The notes under the pieces are model-generated. The model saw nothing but the letters and a program-made list of their open reading frames with translations. It was not told where the DNA came from and did no database searches. Shown here piece by piece: positions 23,225-31,063 of a stretch of DNA of 40,610 nt. Position 1 is the first letter of the stretch, and every line of letters starts with the position of its first letter. The stretch is from a virus. Where the stretch lies: positions 1-40,610 of the IMG/VR virus record IMGVR_UViG_3300020394_000578. The stretch is one strand, 5' to 3'. A program made the translations under genes and the position numbers.

Positions 23225-23905
23225 TTAATTAATTGGTGGGTCTTGTTGATACCATTTTTTAGATGTTGGTGCATCTGGGTCAAACATTGCATCATTTAAT
23301 CTTATACCAGTTGGATTAAATGTAGGGAAAACTAATCCCCAACTACATCTATATCCTTCAGTTGGTGCTTCACCTCTGTGCATAGTATATGAATTAAATA
23401 TAACTAATCTTCCCTCCTTAAATGATATTCTTTGCTCTTGATTGTCTTTATTAATTATAACACAATCTCCAGAATTACCATACCCCATGTATATAACTGA
23501 GATATAATTTTCTGTTGGATTATTTGCATCTGAATCACGATGATTAGTGCCTGACATACTATCATCTTTTAATGCAAATTGTCCATTATGTAAACATCTA
23601 ACAGTATTAGTTATGTTTAATTCTTTACATATATCATTCTTAATTGCATCTATTAAGTACCAAATAAACCAATGAGGTGACTCACTTAGTTGCCATTGAT
23701 CCTCAATGATTATCATATTACCCATGAAACGTGCATGAGCATTCTTCTTCCATGATGGGTCAACTAAACTACAATTATCCCACCTGACTGGTATCATTGC
23801 CATGTAATCACTTACATCCTTAACTAACCAATCAGGGAAATAATTATCTATTACTTTGTATTCACCTTCTTTCACGATCTTTCTTCGCCTGCGTTGCTTT
23901 AGCAA
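23225..23905 (-). CDS. 2OG-Fe(II) oxygenase, 226 aa
   Basis: A 226-aa non-haem iron dioxygenase. The facial triad is visible as H122-R-D124 (GTNHRDSDANNP) and H176 (NSYTMHRGEAP), with R186 (GYRCSWGLVF) as the 2OG-carboxylate ligand. The sequence resembles phage prolyl-4-hydroxylase-like proteins; the substrate cannot be told. The ATG at 23905 lies 44 nt inside the upstream coiled-coil gene; an in-frame GTG near residue 11 is an alternative start. The first residues (MLKQRRRRKIV) would be very basic. Confidence 0.85.
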   Translation of the reverse strand: MLKQRRRRKIVKEGEYKVIDNYFPDWLVKDVSDYMAMIPVRWDNCSLVDPSWKKNAHARFMGNMIIIEDQWQLSESPHWFIWYLIDAIKNDICKELNITNTVRCLHNGQFALKDDSMSGTNHRDSDANNPTENYISVIYMGYGNSGDCVIINKDNQEQRISFKEGRLVIFNSYTMHRGEAPTEGYRCSWGLVFPTFNPTGIRLNDAMFDPDAPTSKKWYQQDPPIN

Positions 23906-24053
23906 TAATTTCTTTCAACTCTTCAGTAGCATTTATCCTCTCAGATATTGACTGATTGAGTTGATCTGCATCCATTTCTAAATTAGCATACTTTGCAGTT
24001 AATTCTTGCAATTTGCGTAATGCTCTTGCTGCTTCTGTTCCTTGATCACTCAT
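23862..24053 (-). CDS. Coiled-coil protein, 63 aa
   Basis: A 63-aa, almost fully helical protein with heptad-like spacing (ARALRKLQELTAKYANLEMD then ADQLNQSISERINATEELKE) and a basic tail (KKDRERR). It overlaps its upstream neighbour by 4 nt (ATGA). Probably a small oligomer; function unknown. Confidence 0.68.
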   Translation of the reverse strand: MSDQGTEAARALRKLQELTAKYANLEMDADQLNQSISERINATEELKEIIAKATQAKKDRERR

Positions 24054-24316
24054 AATTTATAATCAACAAACTCTTTATTTGTGATGTTATTTGTTAACAA
24101 TTCTTGGGCATTTTTGAGCAATTCTGCCTTATTAGTGTGATGATTTAAACTATCACTTAGTGCTGTCCGAATACAATTAACAAACTCACCTGGTGTGAGA
24201 ATTTCACTCTCAACATATTCTACTACTGCATCACGAATGTGATGCACACATGCATTTATATCTTGTTTATGCATTGCTGCTGGATGCTCTGTCTCTGTTA
24301 CATTTATGTTAGTCAA
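24050..24316 (-). CDS. Hypothetical helical protein, 88 aa
   Basis: An 88-aa helical protein (DINACVHHIRDAVVEYVESE then FVNCIRTALSDSLNHHTNKA). No family recognised. Within it (24105-24120) lie two TGCC-type repeats 10 bp apart, not in codon phase with each other. Overlaps are 8 nt upstream and 4 nt downstream. Confidence 0.68.
   Translation of the reverse strand: MTNINVTETEHPAAMHKQDINACVHHIRDAVVEYVESEILTPGEFVNCIRTALSDSLNHHTNKAELLKNAQELLTNNITNKEFVDYKL
24105..24120 (-). repeat. TGCC-type pair, 10-bp phase
   Basis: Minus-strand TGCTCA (24120-24115) and TGCCCA (24110-24105), 10 bp apart, about 50 bp before the ATG at 24053. A member of the phased repeat family (see 26867). Confidence 0.45.
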
Positions 24317-24512
24317 TGATCTTGTACTCCCAATTAGTATCGTTTTCTTTGTTTATCCAAAACCAAAAGACTGGATTATCTAATGATGAGCAGAATAGTT
24401 TATCTGATCTATTATGCTCTAATCGTACAATATTCTTACTATTAAGATATGTACACCATGTGAGTTTTGATTGCTCACTTATGGGTGATACCCACACTTT
24501 TTGTCTAAGCAT
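24309..24512 (-). CDS. Hypothetical protein, 67 aa
   Basis: A 67-aa basic, aromatic-rich protein (LTWCTYLNSKNIVRLEHNRS then VFWFWINKENDTNWEYKIID), mostly beta. It overlaps the methyltransferase gene by 8 nt and may be co-translated. It could be an accessory to the methyltransferase pair, but no similarity is evident. Confidence 0.6.
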   Translation of the reverse strand: MLRQKVWVSPISEQSKLTWCTYLNSKNIVRLEHNRSDKLFCSSLDNPVFWFWINKENDTNWEYKIID

Positions 24513-25341
24513 CTAGTCTAGTTAATAGGTTGTCTTGTAATGGTTTGACTCTATCTACACACATTTTATGGTATGCTTCATCGATCTCAAAACCAATGAA
24601 ATTTCTGAGCATTTCTAGGCAAACTTGGGCAGTTGTACCACTACCCATGAAAGGATCTAAAACTAGATCACCTTCGTTACTCCATGTATGTATGTGACCA
24701 CGTGCTAATTCTTCTGGCATTGTAGCAGGATGTTTGTATGCACTCTTACTTGATTGCCCAAACCCTCCACTATTCTTAATCCTCCAGATATTAGTCCTCA
24801 CACCCCACTCTTTAATCTCTTTACTCTTCTTACCAGGATCATTTATAGATCCATCCTTCTTCCTAGTCTGTGCATTGCCCCATGACTGGTGACCTGCCCA
24901 CTTATTCTTTTTATCACATAATAAATTAACTGTCTTTGGTTTACCCTTAGATAATATAAAACAATACTCAAACTGTTGAGTATATCTTACTGAGTTAACA
25001 CCACTAGCAAATGCTGTGCCTGTCTTCTCATATATCATTGTATCATGTAACCTTAAACCAATGTCCATGAAATGTAATGCTTGTCTGAATGATGATCCAG
25101 ACTCACTCCCTTTAATGGTAGCATCATTTACATTCCACATAATAACACCACCAGGTTTCAGCACCCTATTTAATTGTGCTGCAACTGAATAGAATACATT
25201 CATATCCCATTTACTGCTGTCATTATATGTGCGTAGATCATCGTACGGTGGAGAAGTGACAACGAGATCAATAGTCTCATCATCTAACTTCTCCATACCT
25301 GCAATACAATTTAATTTGTATGTTTTATTAATGTCTAGCAT
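24505..25341 (-). CDS. DNA methyltransferase, SPPY type, 278 aa
   Basis: A 278-aa amino-methyltransferase of the N4-cytosine/N6-adenine class. The catalytic motif IV TSPPYDD is at residues 29-35 and the AdoMet-binding motif I DPFMGSGTT at 229-237. The catalytic motif preceding the AdoMet motif is the beta arrangement. The target-recognition region lies between (about 100-210). The upstream gene, encoding a PD-(D/E)XK-like protein, overlaps it by 7 nt. It could protect phage DNA from host restriction or form part of an R-M system. The SPPY motif does not decide between N4C and N6A. Confidence 0.9.
   Translation of the reverse strand: MLDINKTYKLNCIAGMEKLDDETIDLVVTSPPYDDLRTYNDSSKWDMNVFYSVAAQLNRVLKPGGVIMWNVNDATIKGSESGSSFRQALHFMDIGLRLHDTMIYEKTGTAFASGVNSVRYTQQFEYCFILSKGKPKTVNLLCDKKNKWAGHQSWGNAQTRKKDGSINDPGKKSKEIKEWGVRTNIWRIKNSGGFGQSSKSAYKHPATMPEELARGHIHTWSNEGDLVLDPFMGSGTTAQVCLEMLRNFIGFEIDEAYHKMCVDRVKPLQDNLLTRLDA
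24606..24631 (-). repeat. TGCC-type triplet, 10-bp phase
   Basis: Minus-strand TGCCCA (24631-24626), TGCCTA (24621-24616) and TGCTCA (24611-24606), each 10 bp apart, in the 3' part of the 278-aa methyltransferase gene, about 95 bp before the ATG at 24512. A member of the phased repeat family (see 26867). Confidence 0.5.
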
Positions 25342-25952
25342 ACTGCTTCTTTAATAAACTTCACCCACGTTGGATTTGATTTAATACTTCCACTATACAC
25401 CACAATATCATCAAAGTCAATGTCTGACTTGCACTTCAATGAACTGAAGTTAGAGGATCCAGACTGATCATTATACTCTGTCCACTTCCTTGCACTACCA
25501 TCAATGGTGACTGTCTGCCACTCTGTTACTCTATCCTTTTCAATAGTATATCTGAATACTAATGTTACCTCACATTTACTATCTAATACTTTAAGGTTAC
25601 CAATACATGCTGTTGCTCCATCCTTACCACCTGAGCATTTAACTTCTAATGGTATCTCTTGACCATTGCCAACATATTTGTAATCCATACCTTTACCAAT
25701 ACCTTCCTTAGTAATTGGTAGATCTTTAATAATATGTGTGATGCAGTTATTAATTGAGTTTTGAATTATCTTGGTTGCTGCCTGTGTTTGTTGATTGCTA
25801 TCATTCTCACTATCACCCACTAGATCTTCCCATGTTGAATGCTCACAATATGGTGCATTGATGTAGTGATTGATGCACTCATTTACCATTGCAGGTAATT
25901 GTTGATCAATGATCCTGATGCATTCTTCAAGTGTTTTGTCTCTGAGTTTCAT
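25335..25952 (-). CDS. PD-(D/E)XK nuclease-like protein, candidate restriction endonuclease
   Basis: A 205-aa protein between two methyltransferase genes. Asp90 (GKGMDYKYV) and E103-V-K105 (EIPLEVKCSGG) reproduce the D-x(10-20)-(E/D)xK metal site of type II restriction enzymes, and K105 is followed by a beta strand (KCEVTLVFRYTIE) as in that fold. The first 80 residues are helical and acidic. No further match to a named restriction enzyme is apparent, so the call rests on motif plus context. Alternatives are a repair nuclease or an inactive binding protein. Confidence 0.55.
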   Translation of the reverse strand: MKLRDKTLEECIRIIDQQLPAMVNECINHYINAPYCEHSTWEDLVGDSENDSNQQTQAATKIIQNSINNCITHIIKDLPITKEGIGKGMDYKYVGNGQEIPLEVKCSGGKDGATACIGNLKVLDSKCEVTLVFRYTIEKDRVTEWQTVTIDGSARKWTEYNDQSGSSNFSSLKCKSDIDFDDIVVYSGSIKSNPTWVKFIKEAVC

Positions 25953-25983
25953 AGGTCATTTAATTATATAGTACCATTATAAC

Positions 25984-26934
25984 TCAATCTGAGTCATCTG
26001 TGTCAGCAACACCACCACTTCCTAAACTGGCATATAGTCCTAGTCTCTTGTTAATTAAATTACCATAGTCCTCGTGCAACTCACATCCCAAATAAAATCT
26101 ACCCAACTCTTTAGATACCATTGCTGTAGTTCCTGATCCCATAAATGGATCTAGAATAACATCACCTCTCTTACTACCTGCTTTAATGCATGGTACTATA
26201 AGATCTCTAGGGAATGTAGCAAAATGTGATCCCTTGTAAGGTTTATTTGTTACTGACCAGACAGATCGTTTATTCTTTGTTGGATATGATTTCTCAAGAC
26301 CTGAATGTGGTGCCAACCCTGTCCCTTTGTTATGATATTTCCCTTTGGATCTATCTCTGGTACCCCAGTCTTGTGCTGGTTCTTTGATTGCTTCATTATC
26401 GTAATAATAGTTTTTACTTTTAGATAATAAAAAGATATACTCATGTGATTTAGTACATCTATCCTTCACACTCTCAGGCATTGGGTTAGGTTTATGCCAA
26501 ATAATATCTTGACGTAAGTACCAACCATCATTGCGTAGTGCAAATGCTAACATCCAAGGGATGCCAATCAAATCTTTTGATTTTAAATTCTTAAACTTAT
26601 TACCCCTGACTGGTGTCTTATCAGGTAGATCTTGTTTAGTCTTACTTACTGATTGTTTAGGATAATTACCATCGCTACGATAATTATAATAACTATCACC
26701 AATATTTAACCATAGGGTACCATCATCCTTCAATACATCACGTACCAATCTAAATGTGTTGACTAACTCTTGTACATAGTCCTCTGGTGTTTGCTCTAAT
26801 CCAATTTGTTGATCCTCTCCACCATAGTCTCTTAGACCATAATAAGGTGGGGATGTAACACACATTTGGGCACTTTTGGGCAGAAATGCACCTAGTGTCT
26901 TTCTGCAATCTCCATATAATATGGTATCCTTCAT
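25984..26934 (-). CDS. DNA methyltransferase, SPPY type, 316 aa
   Basis: A 316-aa methyltransferase related in layout to the 278-aa one. Motif IV TSPPYYG is at residues 27-33, the helix GTLWLNIGDSYY follows, and the AdoMet motif DPFMGSGTT lies at 262-270. The sequence between (about 80-230, IIWHKPNPMPESVKDRC then KNYYYDNEAIKEP) is typical of restriction-type DNA methylases. It is separated from the nuclease-like gene by 31 bp. A tandem TGCCCA repeat (26867-26882) lies in its 5' end. Two methylases may modify two strands of an asymmetric site or two different sites. Confidence 0.9.
   Translation of the reverse strand: MKDTILYGDCRKTLGAFLPKSAQMCVTSPPYYGLRDYGGEDQQIGLEQTPEDYVQELVNTFRLVRDVLKDDGTLWLNIGDSYYNYRSDGNYPKQSVSKTKQDLPDKTPVRGNKFKNLKSKDLIGIPWMLAFALRNDGWYLRQDIIWHKPNPMPESVKDRCTKSHEYIFLLSKSKNYYYDNEAIKEPAQDWGTRDRSKGKYHNKGTGLAPHSGLEKSYPTKNKRSVWSVTNKPYKGSHFATFPRDLIVPCIKAGSKRGDVILDPFMGSGTTAMVSKELGRFYLGCELHEDYGNLINKRLGLYASLGSGGVADTDDSD
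26867..26882 (-). repeat. TGCCCA tandem pair, 10-bp phase
   Basis: Two TGCCCA units (minus strand 26882-26877 and 26872-26867), exactly 10 bp apart, in the start region of the 316-aa methyltransferase gene. Equivalent pairs or triplets occur at 15583, 15829, 20455, 24105, 24606, 28756 and 32918, always in this orientation. Confidence 0.6.
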
Positions 26935-27143
26935 TCGTTCTTAGGATATGTTACATCATATTCTATCACGATTTTCTTGGACTGTCTACCCATTGAATTA
27001 CTTGTTTCAAGATATGTATACTCACCCTTGATTAATGCTTGCATAGTATTCTTATCTAATCCACATAAGAATTCAGCATTCTCTATTGCTCTTTTAACTG
27101 ACTCTAATGAATCAGGATAATTTTTTGCCCAACGATCTTTCAT
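26931..27143 (-). CDS. Hypothetical protein, 70 aa
   Basis: A 70-aa protein (MKDRWAKNYPDSLESVKRAI then ENAEFLCGLDKNTMQALIKG), helical first, then a short beta end (KKIVIEYDVTYPKNE). Not recognised. It makes ATGA overlaps with both neighbours, so it is co-translated with the methylase gene and the KOW-like gene. Confidence 0.68.
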   Translation of the reverse strand: MKDRWAKNYPDSLESVKRAIENAEFLCGLDKNTMQALIKGEYTYLETSNSMGRQSKKIVIEYDVTYPKNE

Positions 27144-27475
27144 TCTTTTCCTGTAATATCTGATGGTAGATCTTCATTACCTGGATGATCTCTGATCACA
27201 CCCTTATAATTCTTATGATTATAGAAATGCTCATCCTCTATCTCCATTTCATCCCACTCATTTGGATATACTAATACATTACTCTCTTTATATCCATGCA
27301 TAGTATTTGGATCTTCGATCCTATTCATACTAACTGTGATATAATCATCACTTATGAAATTGATGGTGCCTTCTTCCCCACTCTTGAGTCTAACAGGCAT
27401 GCCTTTCTTAAGGGACTTAAGGATGTTTCTCATTTCTATTGGAATTGCCTCCGCAATGAATAATGGAATAGTCAT
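27140..27475 (-). CDS. Conserved phage protein with KOW-like motif, 111 aa
   Basis: A 111-aa protein. GMPVRLKSGEEGTINFISDD then YITVSM reads as a small beta-barrel with a KOW-like V-x-L-x-S-G-x-x-G-x-I-x-F pattern, followed by SNVLVYPNEWDEMEIED. The pairing of a KOW-like strand with VLVYPxxWDEIE recurs in small proteins of marine T4-like phages; function is unknown, perhaps RNA or protein binding. ATGA overlaps on both sides. Confidence 0.72.
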   Translation of the reverse strand: MTIPLFIAEAIPIEMRNILKSLKKGMPVRLKSGEEGTINFISDDYITVSMNRIEDPNTMHGYKESNVLVYPNEWDEMEIEDEHFYNHKNYKGVIRDHPGNEDLPSDITGKE

Positions 27476-28089
27476 AAGATTAGACGATGGTCGTCATAAC
27501 CATATTCACCTCTTAATATGTAATTGAATGCCATAGAATACCTCTCCTGATTACTATTATTAATACCAATCGAGTGTGTTAAATGTGCAGGAAATATTAC
27601 TATCATACCATCTTTAACTGGTATTCTAGACTCCCTCATATTATGAATGTTGTACTCTTTAACCTCTGGATATAGAGTCTGAGTACACCATGTAGGTATC
27701 ATAGATGGGACATAGAATGTTATGTCCCCACTATTAGGTGGTACCTTGAAATACATAACACCACTAAACATGGCATTATTGTGAGCATGACCATGCCCAC
27801 TATCACCAGGATTATGTTTATTAACCCATGATGATGTATGTTCTAATTGATGTTTAGTCTCATCGACTTGCAATACATCATAGACATATTTTGATAGATT
27901 ATACTCAACAGTTGCCCTTACTTCTGGTTGTGATTTCAACCACTGAGTCTGACTCATCCAACCGTTGTTATGTCCTCCATTGTCTGATTGACATGGTGTA
28001 TCAATAACTGACTGGATCATCTGATCCGTCAGATCTGTTTTGTTAATATATAATGGTTGAGAAAATAATGGTACTATTTGAGGTTGCAT
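27472..28089 (-). CDS. 2OG-Fe(II) oxygenase-like protein, 205 aa
   Basis: A 205-aa member of the phage P4H-like family (the FSQPLYI start, then SGVMYFKVPPNSGDITFY and IVIFPAHLTHSIGINNS are typical). The metal site is H101-A-H103 rather than HxD, with H172 as the second histidine and R183 (QERYSMAF) for 2OG binding. An HxH pair occurs in this subfamily, so activity should not be ruled out. It is close to the paralogue at 30377. ATGA overlap with the KOW-like gene. Confidence 0.82.
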   Translation of the reverse strand: MQPQIVPLFSQPLYINKTDLTDQMIQSVIDTPCQSDNGGHNNGWMSQTQWLKSQPEVRATVEYNLSKYVYDVLQVDETKHQLEHTSSWVNKHNPGDSGHGHAHNNAMFSGVMYFKVPPNSGDITFYVPSMIPTWCTQTLYPEVKEYNIHNMRESRIPVKDGMIVIFPAHLTHSIGINNSNQERYSMAFNYILRGEYGYDDHRLIL

Positions 28090-28325
28090 CAGATATGCTT
28101 CATGTGCAGTTTGTCAATGATCGACTCAATAATTCCTTTATCCGTATCAGATACGGTACCGTGATGCTCGCAGGCATCCTTTTGATAAAAGAATAATGCT
28201 TTCTTTAGTAACTCTTTTTGATCGTGATCCAAGATAGCAGTTTTGAGTGACATGTACATAGTTGACCCCTTCCCCATTAGGTCTTGTGCGGAACTATTTA
28301 TTAGTCTATCCAGTCTATCACTCAT
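28089..28325 (-). CDS. Small hypothetical protein, 78 aa
   Basis: A 78-aa helical protein (MSDRLDRLINSSAQDLMGKG then HDQKELLKKALFFYQKDACE). Its C-terminus, KGIIESIIDKLHMKHI, is another helix. Between two oxygenase genes, sharing 1 nt with the next and 4 nt with the previous. It may be an accessory to them; no family recognised. Confidence 0.65.
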   Translation of the reverse strand: MSDRLDRLINSSAQDLMGKGSTMYMSLKTAILDHDQKELLKKALFFYQKDACEHHGTVSDTDKGIIESIIDKLHMKHI

Positions 28326-29035
28326 GTCAATAGAATGTCCTTGATTGTTTTGGAATCGAAACCAATCACTCCCATGTCCATTGGTGGTGCCTTACCTTCC
28401 CTGTTGTCCTTCTCTGCTTGAGAGAATAATCCTTGTCTTTGCTCTGGTTCCATATATTTGAATGACATAATATATCTATTTACTGGATACCTATTAGTTG
28501 GTGGTCTCCCTGTGTGTGGTACCCGACCATCAAATAATACTATCCTACCAGGTTTAGGTGATATTATTCTTTGAGCATTTAACTCATGATCATAGAATAT
28601 AGTTTCACCACCAAAATTAGGATGATCTAAATCTGGATTCAAATATAATAATACTGTCTTATTATCCTCCACCCAGTACGGTGCATCAACATGCACACCT
28701 GGTGTATCACCTGCCTTTAAACAATTAATATATGCACTATACAACCAGTCTCTTGGGGGCATTTCTGGGCAAACTGCTTCCAAATATGTGAGACATTCTA
28801 AGTATAGTGGATCATTACTTGCATCTAATCCTGTGTTATCAAAGTAACCAGGATCATCTATTGGTACAAAATTATATAATTGATGTGTCCAATAATTATT
28901 ACGAATATCTACCTCTGGTCTATCTGGACATGGTGGGTCATCAGTCCTCGTACACATGTAAGGTAGAAACATCACCTTATCAAATAGTTCTTGTGATGCT
29001 AAGTTAGTATCAAATACTTTAATGGGATAATTCAT
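28322..29035 (-). CDS. 2OG-Fe(II) oxygenase, 237 aa
   Basis: A prolyl-hydroxylase-type oxygenase. H115-V-D117 (PGVHVDAPYW), H174 (GRVPHTGRPP) and R182/R187 (NRYPVNRYIMSF) form the iron/2OG site, with the GGETIFYDH strand between. I use ATG 29035: the longer frame (to 29158) runs through the JmjC gene and adds a hydrophobic, non-family sequence. The overlap with the JmjC gene is then 17 nt. It contains a phased TGCC pair (28756-28771). Confidence 0.86.
   Translation of the reverse strand: MNYPIKVFDTNLASQELFDKVMFLPYMCTRTDDPPCPDRPEVDIRNNYWTHQLYNFVPIDDPGYFDNTGLDASNDPLYLECLTYLEAVCPEMPPRDWLYSAYINCLKAGDTPGVHVDAPYWVEDNKTVLLYLNPDLDHPNFGGETIFYDHELNAQRIISPKPGRIVLFDGRVPHTGRPPTNRYPVNRYIMSFKYMEPEQRQGLFSQAEKDNREGKAPPMDMGVIGFDSKTIKDILLT
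28756..28771 (-). repeat. TGCC-type pair, 10-bp phase
   Basis: Minus-strand TGCCCA (28771-28766) and TGCCCC (28761-28756), spaced 10 bp, inside the oxygenase gene and out of codon phase with each other. A member of the repeat family described under 26867. Confidence 0.5.
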
Positions 29036-29798
29036 ACCAAGTTCTATCAATAGGTTTAAGGTGTGGTAACATATGCTGCATAGGTATGCTAACAGACAAC
29101 CTCTTACCATCTGGTTGTGCTTGATGATAACAACGTGCAGGTATGTATAGCATATCACCTGGTTTTAATATGTGATCTATAACACACTCCATACCAGCAA
29201 CATTCTCTGCTTGTTCATTACTATCAATATCCATTGTTGAATAAGCATCTAGTGTGGTAGCATCAAAATCAAATTCCTCTTTTAATTGTGGTTGTTTCTT
29301 TACTAGATTACTACATCTATTCTTATATACTTTCCAATGTGTCTCTCCTTCTATCTGCATAATAAAATTATTTGCTGTGTCTTCATGCACTCTGAATGAA
29401 TTACATCTCTTTAGACCAGCATAGATATGAAATGATGTCTTACCATCAAAATATTTCTCAAACTCTCCTATTAATGCTTGCTTCTTAGGAAATCCTTGGT
29501 CAAAATTATTAATAATTAAATTATGTCCCTCCTCCCATGCTCTCATTAAATCTGATACCTCTGCACATGGTGATGACCAACAACGTTCATACTGTTTAAT
29601 ATCAAGAAACTGTATGATCTCTCTATTAATAAATGTAATAGAATAAAATTGTGGATTGTTTAAACAGTATTCAATATCATCCCACGTTGCAAATAATGGC
29701 AGTAGATCTTTATCCACAATACCTTCCCATAGATGTGGTTCATCATCTATAACCCATCTTTTACTGGAATGTAATTTAGTTAGAAGCGAAGATATCAT
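29019..29798 (-). CDS. JmjC/cupin-type oxygenase, 259 aa
   Basis: A 259-aa protein with a C-terminal JmjC-like domain. The iron site is H138-E-D140 (SFRVHEDTANNFIMQIEG) and H225 (LYIPARCYHQAQPDGKRLS), with the EGETHWKVY strand typical of ROXA/MINA-like ribosomal-oxygenase cupins. Those enzymes hydroxylate Arg or His side chains in proteins, so a protein substrate is plausible. The N-terminal 100 residues are helical and unassigned. It overlaps the 221-aa oxygenase gene by 23 nt and the next by 17 nt. Confidence 0.85.
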   Translation of the reverse strand: MISSLLTKLHSSKRWVIDDEPHLWEGIVDKDLLPLFATWDDIEYCLNNPQFYSITFINREIIQFLDIKQYERCWSSPCAEVSDLMRAWEEGHNLIINNFDQGFPKKQALIGEFEKYFDGKTSFHIYAGLKRCNSFRVHEDTANNFIMQIEGETHWKVYKNRCSNLVKKQPQLKEEFDFDATTLDAYSTMDIDSNEQAENVAGMECVIDHILKPGDMLYIPARCYHQAQPDGKRLSVSIPMQHMLPHLKPIDRTWYELSH

Positions 29799-30441
29799 GG
29801 TCGCATTTAAAATTAATATTTAATGTTACACGGTACTTATGTTCACCGTATGGATTGCTTGATGCATGGAATTGATGTCCATCAAATACAAATAAACTAT
29901 TTGCTTCAGGTGTTACCCTCTTCTGAATAGTATATTCTTGTGACCTTGCTTTATACCACCTCTGATCCACAGTACCAAATTTAGGATCATCATACTGATC
30001 AAAGAATGTAGTATCACCATTACTATCATGAAGATAGTATAGTGCTGCATAATGATCTTCCTCATGGTCTGTATGTGGTGCATTATGATGTCCATTCTTA
30101 CCTATATCTGTTATCAATGCTAATCTTAACCTAAAAAATTCTACAGGATGACCTATAGAATCTTGAATAGCATCTGTTAGTGGTAAAAAATAGGGTAACC
30201 AAGGACTCTCTACCCCACCCTGATCTAATAAAAGATGTACAAATCCAATGGATTGCTCTTTCTCAGGTATATTATGTCTTAGTTCCTCACCACCAAACTT
30301 ACAGTCAGTTGCATCATCATATGATATATCCTCTGATATAAAATACCAGGGAAATCCATTCATGCCATTAACTATTTTATTTAAGCGAGAGAGGTACGAC
30401 TTTCCTATTATATCTTTTTTGTGGATATACTTCATCTTCAC
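29776..30441 (-). CDS. 2OG-Fe(II) oxygenase, 221 aa
   Basis: A 221-aa prolyl-4-hydroxylase-like enzyme with H123-T-D125 (NAPHTDHEEDHY), the strand YAALYYLHDSNGDTTFFDQ, H192 (VFDGHQFHASSNP) and R204 (HKYRVTLNINF). The complete triad makes catalysis likely. It starts 65 nt inside the upstream oxygenase gene. A later start would be near residue 27, but the earlier helix fits the family. Substrate unknown. Confidence 0.86.
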   Translation of the reverse strand: MKMKYIHKKDIIGKSYLSRLNKIVNGMNGFPWYFISEDISYDDATDCKFGGEELRHNIPEKEQSIGFVHLLLDQGGVESPWLPYFLPLTDAIQDSIGHPVEFFRLRLALITDIGKNGHHNAPHTDHEEDHYAALYYLHDSNGDTTFFDQYDDPKFGTVDQRWYKARSQEYTIQKRVTPEANSLFVFDGHQFHASSNPYGEHKYRVTLNINFKCDHDIFASN

Positions 30442-31063
30442 GATAATAATCAGAGAATATATGCATATTGAATGAGAGTGAGATTCTCTCTAGTTCAGTA
30501 TTACTCTTGTCTACACTGTGCATCAACCATGATGGAAATATCACCATAGTACCAGGTTTTGGTTGAACATACCATTCAGTGAAGTTATGTTGTTTCTCGT
30601 ATCTATCAAAATTCTCATCACATCCCCAATATTCTTTGAGACATTGCTCATGTAATGGTCTGTGGAATTTTAATTCACCGCTACAACAATTTGGTACTTG
30701 TGCATAATATACACCAGCAAACATAGATCCAGAATGCGTATGTATTGCATTACTATGACCTTTAGTATTAATATTAGACCAGAGATTAATTAACTTAATA
30801 GTATAATCATTAAACCCATACTCATCACCAGCAGTATATGTATTTAATTCTATCTGCTTATGTAATTCTTTGAGTGGTGTCTTATCAATATATGGTGGTG
30901 TAAAATTATTAGATTGCCATCCTCCTTCATTAGATTTCTTCATCCCTACTGGATCTTCATCCCTTACCTTATGTACGAAATCAACTATGACATCGTTATC
31001 AATGGGGCAGTCTTCAAAGATCCAGATCGGTGTTGGAAATAATAACTCAGTCGTTAGATGCAT
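30377..31063 (-). CDS. 2OG-Fe(II) oxygenase-like protein, 228 aa
   Basis: A 228-aa protein of the same family as those at 27472 and 38282: an N-terminal LFPTPIWIFED, then WSNINTKGHSNAIHTHSGSM, AGVYYAQVPNCCSGELKFHR, and MVIFPSWLMHSVDKSNTELE. The iron-binding residues align as H108-T-H110 (HxH rather than HxD) and H182, with R193 (ERISLSF). The Cys pair after AQVPN is unusual. It overlaps the upstream 126-aa gene by 17 nt. Confidence 0.83.
   Translation of the reverse strand: MHLTTELLFPTPIWIFEDCPIDNDVIVDFVHKVRDEDPVGMKKSNEGGWQSNNFTPPYIDKTPLKELHKQIELNTYTAGDEYGFNDYTIKLINLWSNINTKGHSNAIHTHSGSMFAGVYYAQVPNCCSGELKFHRPLHEQCLKEYWGCDENFDRYEKQHNFTEWYVQPKPGTMVIFPSWLMHSVDKSNTELERISLSFNMHIFSDYYREDEVYPQKRYNRKVVPLSLK

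Noticed and set aside
28290-28305. TAATAAATAG late-promoter-like sequence
   Set aside because: It lies within the coding sequence of the 78-aa gene, has a mismatch at the start of the consensus, and no suitable downstream gap is present.
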